NCBI GenBank assembly: GCA_018894105.1
Contig: CM032123.1
Coordinates: 7,007,001 to 7,071,000, forward strand
Direction of reading: 5' to 3'
Origin: Jacaranda mimosifolia
Lineage: Eukaryota > Streptophyta > Magnoliopsida > Lamiales > Bignoniaceae
Length of the DNA: 64,000 nucleotides
The notes under the pieces were generated by a model. The model had not been told where the DNA came from. It saw nothing but the letters and a program-made list of their open reading frames with translations, and did no database searches. The position numbers and the translations under genes are program-made. This document shows positions 36,839-47,420 of this stretch, one piece after another. How positions within the stretch are numbered: position 1 is the stretch's first letter; each line of letters begins with the position of its first letter.

Positions 36839-37860
36839 TAATATTTTTTATTTTGCTGAAACATTTTTTGTCGTTCTCACTTTTTGTTACAAATATATTC
36901 TTTCTCGTTTATACTTTTTATTACTTTTATTATTGTCACTTAATATTTTCTTGCACATTTATTTTATGTATGTATGTGCTTTAACTATATTTTAATAATT
37001 AAGTGTACATATATTGAATGTGCACCTCCTGAGTCCTGTCGGGATAAACACTTACACGTGAGAAACCCATATAATTATAGCTCAAGTTTTCAAGTAAGAA
37101 AGAATTTATTTATTCTAACATTTTAATTTATTCACTCTCTTATGAAACAAGAGTTTAAGTATTGGTTAATTAGAAAAAAATCCATAACCCTACTTTCATT
37201 GTAGTGATCAGTTCCCATTTGAATTTTTACACACTAAACTCCCCACTTTTTTACAAAACTTAGGAATCACTCCCCATATCTTTTAGAAAGACCTATATAT
37301 CCTTGTAGTTGGAAAAAAACAACAAAAATACCTGAGAAATGTCTTTTTCTCTTCAAGAAGAACGCCTTTTCTTTTCTTTTTTTTTCCTGAAATCGACGAC
37401 TACTCCAAGCGGCCAAACAAAAGGGCGCGAAACCATTCTTCTGCCATTGACGCAAGAAAGGAAAAAAAAAAAAAAAAGACACCAAAATTTCTGCCATTTT
37501 TCTACGATAATGGAAGGAGAAACAGCGGCAACAAGAAGTGAAGTACAAAAAGAAGTGATCAAAAGAAACAAAGGTGTGTTTCTGCATTTACAGTTTTAAA
37601 TGTCCGTGATTTTTTAGTGTTACACTTATTTATTGTCTATTTTCTCATGTTTAGGGTTTTTATTCCTTTTTTAGTTGTTAAACACTTGAACCCATTTGAT
37701 ATATAACATTTTTGTTGTGAGATGGAAAGTTTCTGATTTGTACTTGAAATGCATGAAAGTTTTACTTTACCTTTTTGGGATTTATACTTCTTTTTACCTG
37801 AAATTATATAGTGAAATTATCTGAAAGTGGTAATATATTATCTGTAGTACAAAACATCAA

Positions 37861-38296
37861 AGCTTGCAGTACATATTAGGCAAAATTGTAGTTTATAATT
37901 TGTGTAACTGCAGTGCATTTTAGAAGCAAATATAGTATAAACATTCAAGCTTGCAGTACACATTAGGCAAAAATATAGTATATAATCTGTGTAATTGCAG
38001 TACATTTTAGAAGCATTTGAAGTACAAAATATTCAAGCCTGCAGGTTAAATGAAATTATAATATATAATTTGTGTACATGCAGTACATTTTATAAGCATT
38101 TGTAGTACAAAAACATTCAAGCCTGCAGTATACATTAATTGGAAGTAGAATATATAATCTGTGTATATGCAGTACATTTTAGAAGCAATTTTAGTACAAA
38201 ATATTTAATCTTGCAGTATATATTAAACAAAAGTGTAATATATAATCTGTGTATCTGCAGTATATTTTAGAAGCAACTGTAGTATAAAACATTCAA
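37861..38296. repeat. Tandem array, 5 units of 83-89 bp
   Basis: Units start at 37861, 37948, 38037, 38120 and 38208 with AGCYTGCAG-type heads (AATCTTGCAG in the last). Each contains ATATAATCTGTGTA and GCAGTACATTTTAGAAGCA. Spacings are 87, 89, 83, 88 and 89. Confidence 0.9.
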
Positions 38297-38312
38297 GCCT
38301 GCAGTATATTTT

Positions 38313-38620
38313 GTACCCTATGTTAGTGATATTTGTACTTAATGTGCTGATATTTTGTATTCCATATTGGTGATATTTGTACTTAATGTGCTGATATTTT
38401 GTACTCCATGTTGGTGATATTTGTACTTAACGTACTGATCTTTTGTACTCCATGTTGGTGATATTTGTATTTAATGTCCTAATATTTTGTACTCCAATTT
38501 GGTGATATTTGTATTTAACGTACTGATCTTTTGTACTCCATGTTGGTGATATTTGTACTTAATGTCCTAATTTTTTGTACTTCAATAGTTGATACTCTGT
38601 ATCTAATGTGCTAGTGTTTT
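38313..38620. repeat. Tandem array, 7 units of exactly 44 bp
   Basis: GTAC (GTAT in unit 2) unit heads occur at 38313, 38357, 38401, 38445, 38489, 38533 and 38577, with the next at 38621. Each unit reads GTACTCCATGTTGGTGATAT then TTGTACTTAATGTGCTGATA with small changes. The spacing never varies. Confidence 0.95.
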
Positions 38621-38699
38621 GTACCCCAGGATACAGAAGACATCAACACAATCCAAGTAGCAGATGAACCACCCAACTCAAATATTGAATCGCCTAATC

Positions 38700-39259
38700 T
38701 AGGGGTGGCAACGGGGCGGGTTTGACAGGACCCGAAACCCGCCCCGCTTTAGACTCCTAAATCGGCGGGTCTAACCCGCCAAACCCGTTTTTCTTTTCTT
38801 TTTTTTTTTTCTCTTTTTTTCTTCTTTTCTTTTTGCTTTTTTTATTAAAATATATAATTTTACTACTCATATATTTTCAAAATTGATTAAGATATACATA
38901 CACAAATAATATGTATATATGTATAGAAAATTAGAATCCAATATACAATAAGTTTCTAACACTATTTTTCAAAATTTAAAATAAAATATCCATATTAATT
39001 GATTTTAGTATATTTTTATCATTTTTATGATGATTGAATGAGTACAAAATTATTATTTATTTGATGAAATATATATATACTATTATAATCCTAATTTCTT
39101 ATGTTTTATGTACATATATTATATATAATATATTTATAATATATTATATATTAATTATACTGTGCGGGTTTACTTAAACCCATAACCCGCCCCATAACTC
39201 ATTTATTTACTCCTAACCCGCCCCAGGACCCGGTCTACCCGGACCCATTGCCATGCCTA
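38700..39259. mobile_element. hAT-type MITE with perfect 8-bp target duplication
   Basis: The ends are TAGGGGTGGCAACGGGGC and, reverse-complemented, TAGGCATGGCAATGGGTC. Identical octamers GCCTAATC flank it at 38692-38699 and 39260-39267. The 560-bp element has GC-rich ends (AACCCGCCCC) and an AT-rich core without coding. It is younger than the tandem-array element that it interrupts. Confidence 0.92.
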
Positions 39260-39274
39260 GCCTAATCACTATCA

Positions 39275-39790
39275 AGGAAGGACTGATTATAGAGGTCATG
39301 CTCATATTCAGTAAAAGAATTTGAGTATAATATGAGGGTAATAATGGTGTTATGTTGAAGTACACTTCAATTAAATTGAAACTGAGCAGTGAATTTGAGT
39401 ACAATATGATGGAAATGAAGTACAAACATAGAACAAACAAAGTATAAATGATGTTCTGTTAAAGTACACTTCAATTAAATTGAAATTGGGCAGTGAATTT
39501 GAGTACAATATGAGAGAAATGAGTACAAACTTAGAACAAACAAAGTATAAATGGTGATATGTTGAAGTATACTTCAATTAAATTGAAATTGGGCAGTGAA
39601 TTTGAGTACAATATGAGGAAAATGAAGTACAAACTTAGAATAAACAAAGTATAAATGGTGCTATATTGAAGTACACTTCAATTAAATTAAAATTGTGCAG
39701 TGAATTTGAGTACAACATGATGAAAATAAAATACAAATGTAGAACAAACAAAGTATAAATTGTGTTATATTGAAGTACACTTATTGCAAT
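39275..39790. repeat. Tandem array, about 4 units of 103-104 bp
   Basis: CTTCAATTAAATTGAA heads occur at 39365, 39469, 39572 and 39676. Units contain GGGCAGTGAATTTGAGTACA and AGAACAAACAAAGTATAAAT. Confidence 0.9.
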
Positions 39791-40129
39791 TGAATAATTA
39801 GTCTCTAATAATTATAGTGATGGTCAAGTACAATATTTTGATATTATCGGATCAGGCAAAGTACGTATTTGTATGGGTGATAGGGTGGATATTATCGTCA
39901 ATTGTTCATTTGTTTACATCTTTGAAAGCATAAGTATTCTTTACATTACTGCGATTGATAACATTCATTCGTTGAACACTAGTGGTTAACACTTTAAAAC
40001 TTTAACATTATTTTATTCATATGATAAATATTACACACATTTTTAGAGTTTGGTTATTAATTACCAAGACTTAAATAGCAAATCATGGAACAAATTTCAA
40101 TTCAACAATATTAGAAAAAATATTAAGAA

Positions 40130-40600
40130 ATGAAGTACATAATGGCCAAAATGAAGTACAAATGTCATGAAATCAAGTATAATTCTCCCAGATTGGGCTA
40201 CAAAATAATTGATATATCGAAAAACATGCAAAAATTCTAATTTCACGCTAAATCAAATATATAATTGCCAAAATGAAGTACAAATGTCATGAAATCAAGT
40301 ATAATTCTCCCATATTGGGGTACAAAATAATTGATATCTCGGACAATATGAAAAAATACTAATTTCACGCTAAATCAAATACATAATTGCCGAAATGAAG
40401 TACAAATGTCATGAAATCAAGTATAATTCTCCCATATTGGGGTACAAAATAACTGATATCTCGGATAACATATAAAAATACTAATTTCACGCTAAATCAA
40501 ATACATAATTGCCGAAATAAAGTACAAATGTCATGATATCAAGTATAATCCTCCCAGATTGGAGTACAAAATAGCTGATATCTCGGACAACATAATTCTT
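40130..40600. repeat. Tandem array, about 4 units of exactly 122 bp
   Basis: ATGAAGTACAAATGTCATGA (ATAAAG in the last unit) occurs at 40151, 40273, 40395 and 40517. Units also contain AATTCTCCCATATTGGGGTA and TTTCACGCTAAATCAAAT. Confidence 0.93.
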
Positions 40601-40779
40601 GTATTTAAATGACCGCAGAGTAGACACCGTATAATTCTGAACTCTTGAGCATCCTTGAATGTCTGACCCTCTCCATGTATGCAATTCCTCTATGCATCAA
40701 TTGAGTTGCTAATTAAAGCCAATTCATTGTGCGATGCATTGGTCGAACCAATTTCCTCCTCGACTGCATCCCTTGAGGT

Positions 40780-42400
40780 TGACAAATGAAGTACAATTTT
40801 AGGTAAAATAAAATACAATATGTAGAATAATTCAGTATGGTCGTGTAATTTCAAATAAATGAAGTACAATTTCAGAATAATAGAAGTATAAAACGCTATC
40901 AATTGCAGTGCAGTTTTATATAATCAATAAGTAAAGCACTTGAAGTATAGAACTTTAGGTAAAATGAAGTATAAAATTAATAGAACTTTATAAAACTTAA
41001 ATAATAGAGTAACATTTTATGTAAAAGGTTAAGTATAATTTTATATAAAAAGAAGAACAATTTTAGAACACTTGAAGTATAAAATCTTAGCAATTGCAAT
41101 ACAATTTTTGGATAATTCATTAGTAGAGCACTTGAAACTTAAATAATAGATTCAGATAACTGAAGTACAAGTTTAGATAAAATGAAGTATAATTTCAGAA
41201 CACTTGAAGTATAGAACTTCAATGAATAGAGTACATGTTTAGGTAAAATGAAGTATAATTTCAGAAAAGAGAAGTACAATTTTATATAAAAGAAGTACAA
41301 TTTCAGAACACTTAAAGTATAAATCCTTAGCAATTGCAGTACGATTTTGGATAATCCATTAGTAGAATACTTGAAATATAAAACTTAAATAATAGATTCA
41401 GATAATTGAAGTACAAGTTTAGATAAAATGAAGTACAATTTTAAATAAAGTGAAGTACAATTTCAGAACACCTAAAGTATAAAATCTTAGCAATTATAGT
41501 ACTATTTTTGATAATTTATTAGTAGAACACTTGGAGTATAAAACTTAAATAATAGATTCAGATAACTGAAGTACAAGTTTAGATAAAATGAAGTACAATT
41601 TTGGAATACTTGAAGTATAGAACTTCAAGAATAGAGTACATGTTTAGGTAAAATGAAATATAAAATAAAGTATAATTTCATAAAATAGAAGTACAATTTT
41701 AAATAAAGTGAAGTACAATTTCAGAACACCTGAAGTATAAAACCTTAGCAATTACAGTACAATTTTTTATAATCCATTAGTAGAACACTTGAAGTATAAA
41801 CTTAAATAATAGATTCAGATAACTGGAGTACAAGTTTAGATAAAATGAAGTACAATTTTGGAACACTTGAAGTATAGAACTTTAATGAATAGAGTACATG
41901 TTTAGGTAAAATGAAGTATAAAATAAAGTATAATTTCAGAAAATAGAAGTACAATTTTAGATAAAGTGAAGTACAATTTCAGGACACTTGAAGTATAAAA
42001 CCCTAGCAACTGTAGTACAATTTGGGATAATCAATAAATAGAACACTTGAAGTATAGAACTTCAATGAATGGAGTACATATTTTGGAAAAATAAAGTATA
42101 ATTTTAGAAAACCAAAAGTATAATTTTAGATAGAAGACGTACAGTTTGAGAACACTTCAAGTATAAACTGCTAGAAGTTGTAGTACAATTTTGGATAATC
42201 CATTAGTAGAACACTTGAAGTATAGAACTTACATAATAGAGTACAATTTTTGTGAGATGAAGTACAATTTTAATTGCAATGAAGTATAATGTAGAACGCT
42301 ACAAGCAGAGAAAGATTTTCAAATAAATAGAGTACAATTTCAGAACACTTTAAGTACAAAACTTTACAAACCGCAATACAATTTAGATTCTATTGAAGTA
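40780..42400. repeat. Irregular higher-order array of GAAGTACAATTT modules
   Basis: Modules such as AGCAATTGCAGTACAATTTT recur at about 41088, 41330, 41490, 41747, 42005 and 42173. Shorter GAAGTACAATTTCAGAACAC modules lie between them. Spacings of roughly 160-258 bp point to unequal exchange of compound units. Confidence 0.85.
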
Positions 42401-42925
42401 TTACCTTAAAACATCACTGCTCTTCTTTGCAGTACAATTTCAGAACACTTCTTTGCACTGCTGCTCTTCTTTGTAGTGGCAACTCTCTAACACTTGATTG
42501 AACACTCCTGCTTCACTACTGGTTGACATCGTAAAAAAAATACAAGAAACTCAGAAGCAACTGAGAAAAGACCAAAAAGAAGAAAAAACCCAAAAATGAT
42601 GAAAATAAAAAGAGAAGAAGACAATGCAGATGTCGAGTTGGTGGTTGTTGGCTCCTACGATTATTCTCGTTCCCATCATGGAGCTTGTTGCGTTTTTTCT
42701 TTTCTTTCTATTTCTGGTAATGAAAGTACATGTGCTAGGGTTTACTGTTTGTTTGTGTGGATGATGAAGAAGTGAAAAAAAATGAGTGGAAAATATTATA
42801 CTTAAGAGAATTTTTGTCAAATCAAGTGAGTAGGGAGTGATTTTTAAAGTTTTAACAAAACTAGGGAGCTTATTATAAAGAAAATCAAGTGGGAACTGAT
42901 CACAAATTTAGAAAGTGCTTTTGAT

Positions 42926-43946
42926 ACTTTTAAATAAGTGGCCCTTTAAGTATTTGGTAATATATTAATTTCCAATGCTTACAAGAATTCTATAAAAGCT
43001 CATCCAGCACTTTCAAGAAGACGTTTTAGTCGATCACATGCAAAGCATTTACCAGAATTTTTTAAGAGCTCAATTTCAATTTTGAAATGTTTAAAATAAA
43101 ATCCTGTTTTTCAAAACAATCTTTTTGTTTATTTATTACTTTAAATAAAATAATATCAACATCACTATTTTTCCACTGCTAAACCCCACAAAATCTGAGA
43201 GAAAAAGGTGAAAACAATGTATAAATGTTTGATGTTACATTATATCTAATAGAGAGCATAAAGAAGAGTATTTTTGTGGTGCAGAGAGGGCAATCTTGAA
43301 CATTGCAGAAGGCCCGCATTCCATCGCACCTCCAACATTTATTTCTCGCCCATTCATCCATTCATTCATTCCCGTTGAGTCCTTTTTCTGCAGCAAAACA
43401 ACAAAAAATGCATTTATTCTTCTTCTATTGCTGCATTTTCACTGTTTCCAACTGAACCAGGGGGACCATGGCACTAGCAATGGCCATGATTATTAAACCC
43501 ACGTGATTTTTCCTGATGAAACACTCCCACAAATAGTAATTTTTTTTTTACCTCAATCATCTACTAAATTTATTATTTTTCTTCCTTTTTCTATGATTAT
43601 ATATTTGGGCATGGGCATGAAGACATTTTTTCTCGTTATCTCCGCAGATTTTCTGGTCGACTTTTGGGTTTCAGGATCTAAGGAAAGGTGACGAAAGGTT
43701 GCTTCTAGCTCCTTCTCAATTTGACTCTTCTTGTTTGTTATTTAAAGGGCTACATTGCTTTTCTCCCCCCCCTCCCCCCCCCCCCCCCCCCCGAAATTGT
43801 TCTTAAGCCCACGGTTTCTCTCCTTTTGGCAGTAATATACTTGTGGGTTCATAAGGTTGTAGAGGAATTTTGGATAGAAAAGGGTTCTGAGGAGGAAAAA
43901 ATTGAAGTTCTTTTTTGACTTTAAAAAGATTGTCTTATTGGTAGGA
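42926..43946 (+). promoter_or_regulatory. Upstream and probable leader region of the peptide gene
   Basis: The stretch 43290-43760 has the balanced, pyrimidine-rich make-up of an untranslated leader. A C tract lies at 43766-43792. Leader introns are possible (a CTGCAG at about 43389). No TATA element can be chosen with confidence. Confidence 0.35.
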
Positions 43947-45710
43947 ATGAAGGCATTTGGATTCTTGTTCATGTTCTTATTGATTGGGACAGCTGCTTTT
44001 ATGTACTTTGGTTGTTCCAGCAAAGGAAGCACAGCCTCAAATACAGGTAAAATTTCTTACTGCTTTTTGTCTCTTTTTTATGCAGAGAAATGCCCTTTCT
44101 TATGTACAGTATTTAGTTTCTAGGAGAAAATGATAATTCTGCTGCATAAGTAAGGATTGAACCAGGACTGTTGGTCAGGGGCGAAAAAAGATTTCATAAA
44201 AGAATTTTGAATTTATCATACTAGAAAAATGGGAAAAATTGAGGAAGAAATTTGAGTTTTTGAGAATTACAGTTACACATGAAAATTGGAAATTGATCTT
44301 ATTTTCAGTTGATGGGGATGGTCGCTGATTACCCTTGCCTACCCTCCTACTTGGTTCATCCCTATGCTTAAGATTCTTGTTAAATAATTACTTGAAATTT
44401 ATGCATAATATGTTGAAATATCTGAAGGGCTTGCAAGTTATAGTTTCTATCTGAACCAAAAATAGAGTTTGTGTATGTATCTGTTTTAATTCATCTCAGA
44501 CAAAAGACTATATCTCGTCGCGTGTACCATTGATGAATTGCAGTATCCTTATTCAGCAAGTTCCCTCTCTGCAATTTAAATGCTTTATAAATGAGGAGTG
44601 TGATAAACTACTTGACTGAGGACTTGAAGTGCTCCAGCTTTACCATGCCTGCATTCGGATCAAATTTGTTCATACTAGGAAGCAAGTTTAGCAACGAAAG
44701 CCATTATTTAAAACTCCTTCCTGTCTAATACACATATGATTCTGGCATTTGGTACTTCTTATTTCCCAATCTTGAGATTTTATTGCTTGTGACAGTATAT
44801 TTAATATATCAAGTTGATTGAGCATTGGAGATTGATTTTTGCGTGATGTAATATCTGGAATACTCTGCTTTCTGAAGTGTTCGGTAGATATATCATGAGA
44901 TTAAACTCAAACAAGGGGTTCTAATTTTATGCAATGAGTCGAGTCATATCCTTTTGTCCTATGATCAGCAATTTGCTAAAATAATGCTCCAGGAGTGTTT
45001 GTATATAGTTGAAATGCTTGGATCTAAGAACCAAGTAAATTTGATAATGAAATTAATGGCATATTGCATTTCTTTACTCTCAAGCAGCAAGACTCTCAAT
45101 AGCCAAACTTAACTGGCTTAAGGGTTCCGTTAGTGGATCCACTGCTGCATTCTATAATTCCTCTCCTGTACAGTGAACCGGAAACATAATTATTCTATAG
45201 TTGCAGGTGTGGTTTCAATAGGCAGCAGGAATGCTACAACACTGCCCATGAAAAGCCGAAAACTTAAGGTACACTTCCTTCAGATAAGCTCTCTATGCCT
45301 AGATATATGAATTAGATGCCTATTGGCCTTTTGACCCCATCTCATAAGTCTAAAACATATAGTGTGAGGTCGGAGTTTAAACCTAGGGGGCTCCTGACGT
45401 GCGTGTGTACAAGTAAAAATGAAAAGAAAAGGATATATGTGAATTAGATATAAGGTGCCCAAGAAGTAAATTTTTATTTATAGTCTGCTTTGGTGAACTA
45501 TTATATCTGCAGGGCAAGATCAATCCTCCTAGCAAAGATGAAGATGGTGAGGGCCATGTGCATATGGAAGATTACCGTCCTGTTGATCCAGTTCCAAGTT
45601 CAACGGCTTCCATTAGACCTGGTCCTGTGCAACATGGTACTCCTCTGATGCCTTATATCCCAAAACCTTCTCCCCCTCCTAGCCAAGCGAAGCATGTTGG
45701 GTTTCCTTAA
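43947..45710 (+). CDS. Secreted or membrane-anchored small peptide precursor, 3 exons, 119 aa
   Basis: Exons are 43947-44046, 45207-45268 and 45513-45710. The junctions are G|GT and phase 0, with GT-AG borders, and 360 nt includes the stop. ATG 43947 is the first in its frame. Residues 1-22 (MKAFGFLFMFLLIGTAAFMY...) form a signal peptide or anchor ending just before a Cys. A polar Ser/Thr region and a basic MKSRKLK stretch follow. The C-terminal third is acidic then Pro-rich: HVHMEDYRPVDPVPSS, then SIRPGPVQHGTPLMPYIP, then KPSPPPSQAKHVGFP. The EDY context is the kind used for tyrosine sulphation in plant peptide hormones, and the PGPVQHG and YIPKPSPP stretches look conserved. I do not recognise a named family. 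A basic site before the acidic part could be a processing site. The function is not established. Confidence 0.78.
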
Positions 45711-46265
45711 ATCACTTTAATAACTGATAGTGCCAACTTGGTTATTATGCTAAATAAATTATATATGTTATAACTGTTTAGTATGGAGAGGATATTTAGG
45801 CTATCTTTCCAACTATGTCTCTGTTTATTATACTGATAATGCCCTATAATTTAGGATGCTTGTAATTGTGCATGGATCCTTGTTTATAACTTGCTAATGG
45901 ATCCCTAAGCATCGTACCACTATGAATGCTTAACTTTGCCATTCTATATTGAGGTTTTGACATGTTTGTGCTTTCTTTGTACATTTTCCTCCTCGGATAT
46001 TTTCGTAAAATAATATGAAATTAAACAGACGTTTAACAAGAACGAAATAAAATGCACTAGATTTATGATGTTTAATTGAATTGAATACACACTTTACTTC
46101 CACGGTTGTGGAGAACGATTCCACTTTATATTGAGGAAAATATAGAGATTTCTTGTATACCTATACTCAGTTGTACATGAATTCTAAACTATTTATACGA
46201 TGATAGAAAAAAATATTATATAAAAGTATAAAAAACATCCTCGAAGTCACAAACAAGAATTCTAG

Positions 46266-46631
46266 AGCCCATTTGGTTTTATTTTTAGAGGTCATTTTCA
46301 TAGTTTATACTGTTGAAAAATTGAAATATATCATTTTGATACATATTTTCATCCGACATATTTTTATTTCTATTCTCAAATTACATTTCCCAATAATCTA
46401 TATATATCTTCTCCCAATAATTTATATATTTTCTCTTTTTATTTTCATTATTACTTTCACTCTCCACCCTCAATCTATTAAATCATATATAATAATTACT
46501 TTTCTAACAAACCATCCAAATTCAAATTCAAATTCAAATTCATTTTCAATTTATTTTCTCTAATTAACTTTTTAAAATTTGAAAATATTAAAAATAAAAA
46601 ATGAAAATGAAAACATAACCAAACAGGTTCC
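46266..46631. mobile_element. Tourist-like MITE, family A (366 bp)
   Basis: The left end AGCCCATTTGGTTTTA and the reverse complement of the right end GGAACCTGTTTGGTTA are imperfect inverted repeats. TAG flanks both sides (46263-46265 and 46632-46634). The interior (CCCAATAATCTATATATATC, TTTTCATTATTACTTTCACT) matches the reverse complement of 62217-62477. Confidence 0.75.
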
Positions 46632-46634
46632 TAG

Positions 46635-47248
46635 GTCTTCATGCATGCTTCTTCTTTAGTTTAGTTTTGAACCCAAATATCCAATCAAATACACGACACA
46701 ATCAACAAATATAAATGAACTTAACACTATCCATCTCAAATACAAGGCACAATCAACATATTTTTATGTACTTGGCACTGTACATCCTGGTGTCATTCAA
46801 GAATACTAAAAGTACCAAATTTATTGAAGAGTTGAAGCATTAATTGGTACTCATTTGTTGGAGTTGTTAATATGGGCCATATTGCAAACATATGGACACA
46901 TCAAAAGAGATGCAAACTCATCAAAATTTGAATGGCTATGTCACAAGCATGGGGATATTCAAAGGAAAAAAGAAAAATAAACAAATGCAAAATTAAAGAT
47001 AGACGTATTTGAGGTGACCGTTTTCCACTAAATTGGAGAACGGAGATACCAATTACCAGCCAAGTCAAGCAGAGAATATATGTCACATTTCTTCCTATCC
47101 TTAAACCTTTTGAATTCAATTCTATAGAACCCAATGATCCAATATGAAAGTGGTATCAGAGATGCAAGAAAATATTAACATTGGTATTTATTGTCATCAC
47201 ACTTATTTAACTCAGAAGCATGTAATTCAGTAATTGGTCGAAGAATAA
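46635..47248. other. Intergenic DNA with a primer-binding-site-like motif
   Basis: TGGTATCAGAGATGCAAG at about 47152 resembles the plant initiator-tRNA primer site, but no LTR pair was found around it. No gene is seen. Confidence 0.4.
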
Positions 47249-47420
47249 TTGCTTAATCTGTGGCACTGACGACAAGACAACCACCTTATACATATTATTT
47301 TATATTGCTTAACCCAAGGCATCTATGAGGGCACAACTATTTCATGCAAATTGTCATATACTACTTAATCCATAGCACATAGAAGGGTACAACCACTTCA
47401 TGCAGGTCGTCACACAGTAT
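47249..47420. repeat. Degenerate tandem repeat, about 3 units of 57 bp
   Basis: GCTTAATCTGTGGCACT, GCTTAACCCAAGGCATCT and ACTTAATCCATAGCACAT head three units. The last two share GGGCACAACTATTTCATGCA and GGGTACAACCACTTCATGCA. Confidence 0.6.

Larger units (their letters stand above)
37510..38699 (+). pseudogene. Decayed first two exons of a transposase-like gene
   Basis: An ATG at 37510 opens MEGETAATRSEVQKEV and reaches AAAG|GTGTG at about 37573. The tandem arrays follow, then a pyrimidine-poor but AG-ended junction at 38632 leads into DTEDINTIQVADEPPNSN. This frame is cut by the hAT insertion at 38700 and resumes briefly after 39267 before a stop. The layout resembles the N-terminal exons of FAR1/MULE-type proteins as I recall them, but no catalytic or zinc domain is present. 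The assignment is an inference. Confidence 0.35.
37180..42925. mobile_element. 5.7-kb terminal-inverted-repeat element filled with tandem arrays
   Basis: The left end (37190-37285: ACTTTC, TGATCAGTTCCCATTTGA, AAACTCCCCA, AATCACTCCCC) matches the reverse complement of the right end (42835-42925: ACTTTC, TGATCAGTTCCCACTTGA, AGCTCCCTAG, AATCACTCCCT) over about 100 bp. Between them lie five blocks of tandem repeats, all rich in AGTACA/TGTACT. A hAT element is inserted at 38700-39259. Long TIRs and exon-like sequences reading inward from both ends suggest a Mutator-like element. The outer borders and target duplication are not resolved, so the class is an inference. Confidence 0.6.

Noticed and set aside
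37850..42400. CRISPR-like regular repeats
   Set aside because: The units are directly adjacent with no unique spacers, and the DNA is a plant nuclear genome.
43742..44032. Minus-strand glycine-rich frame
   Set aside because: It arises from the C tract at 43766-43792 opposite the peptide gene's leader and first exon.
47150..47170. Primer binding site of a second LTR element
   Set aside because: The motif is imperfect (GAGATGC) and no LTR pair or internal domain surrounds it.
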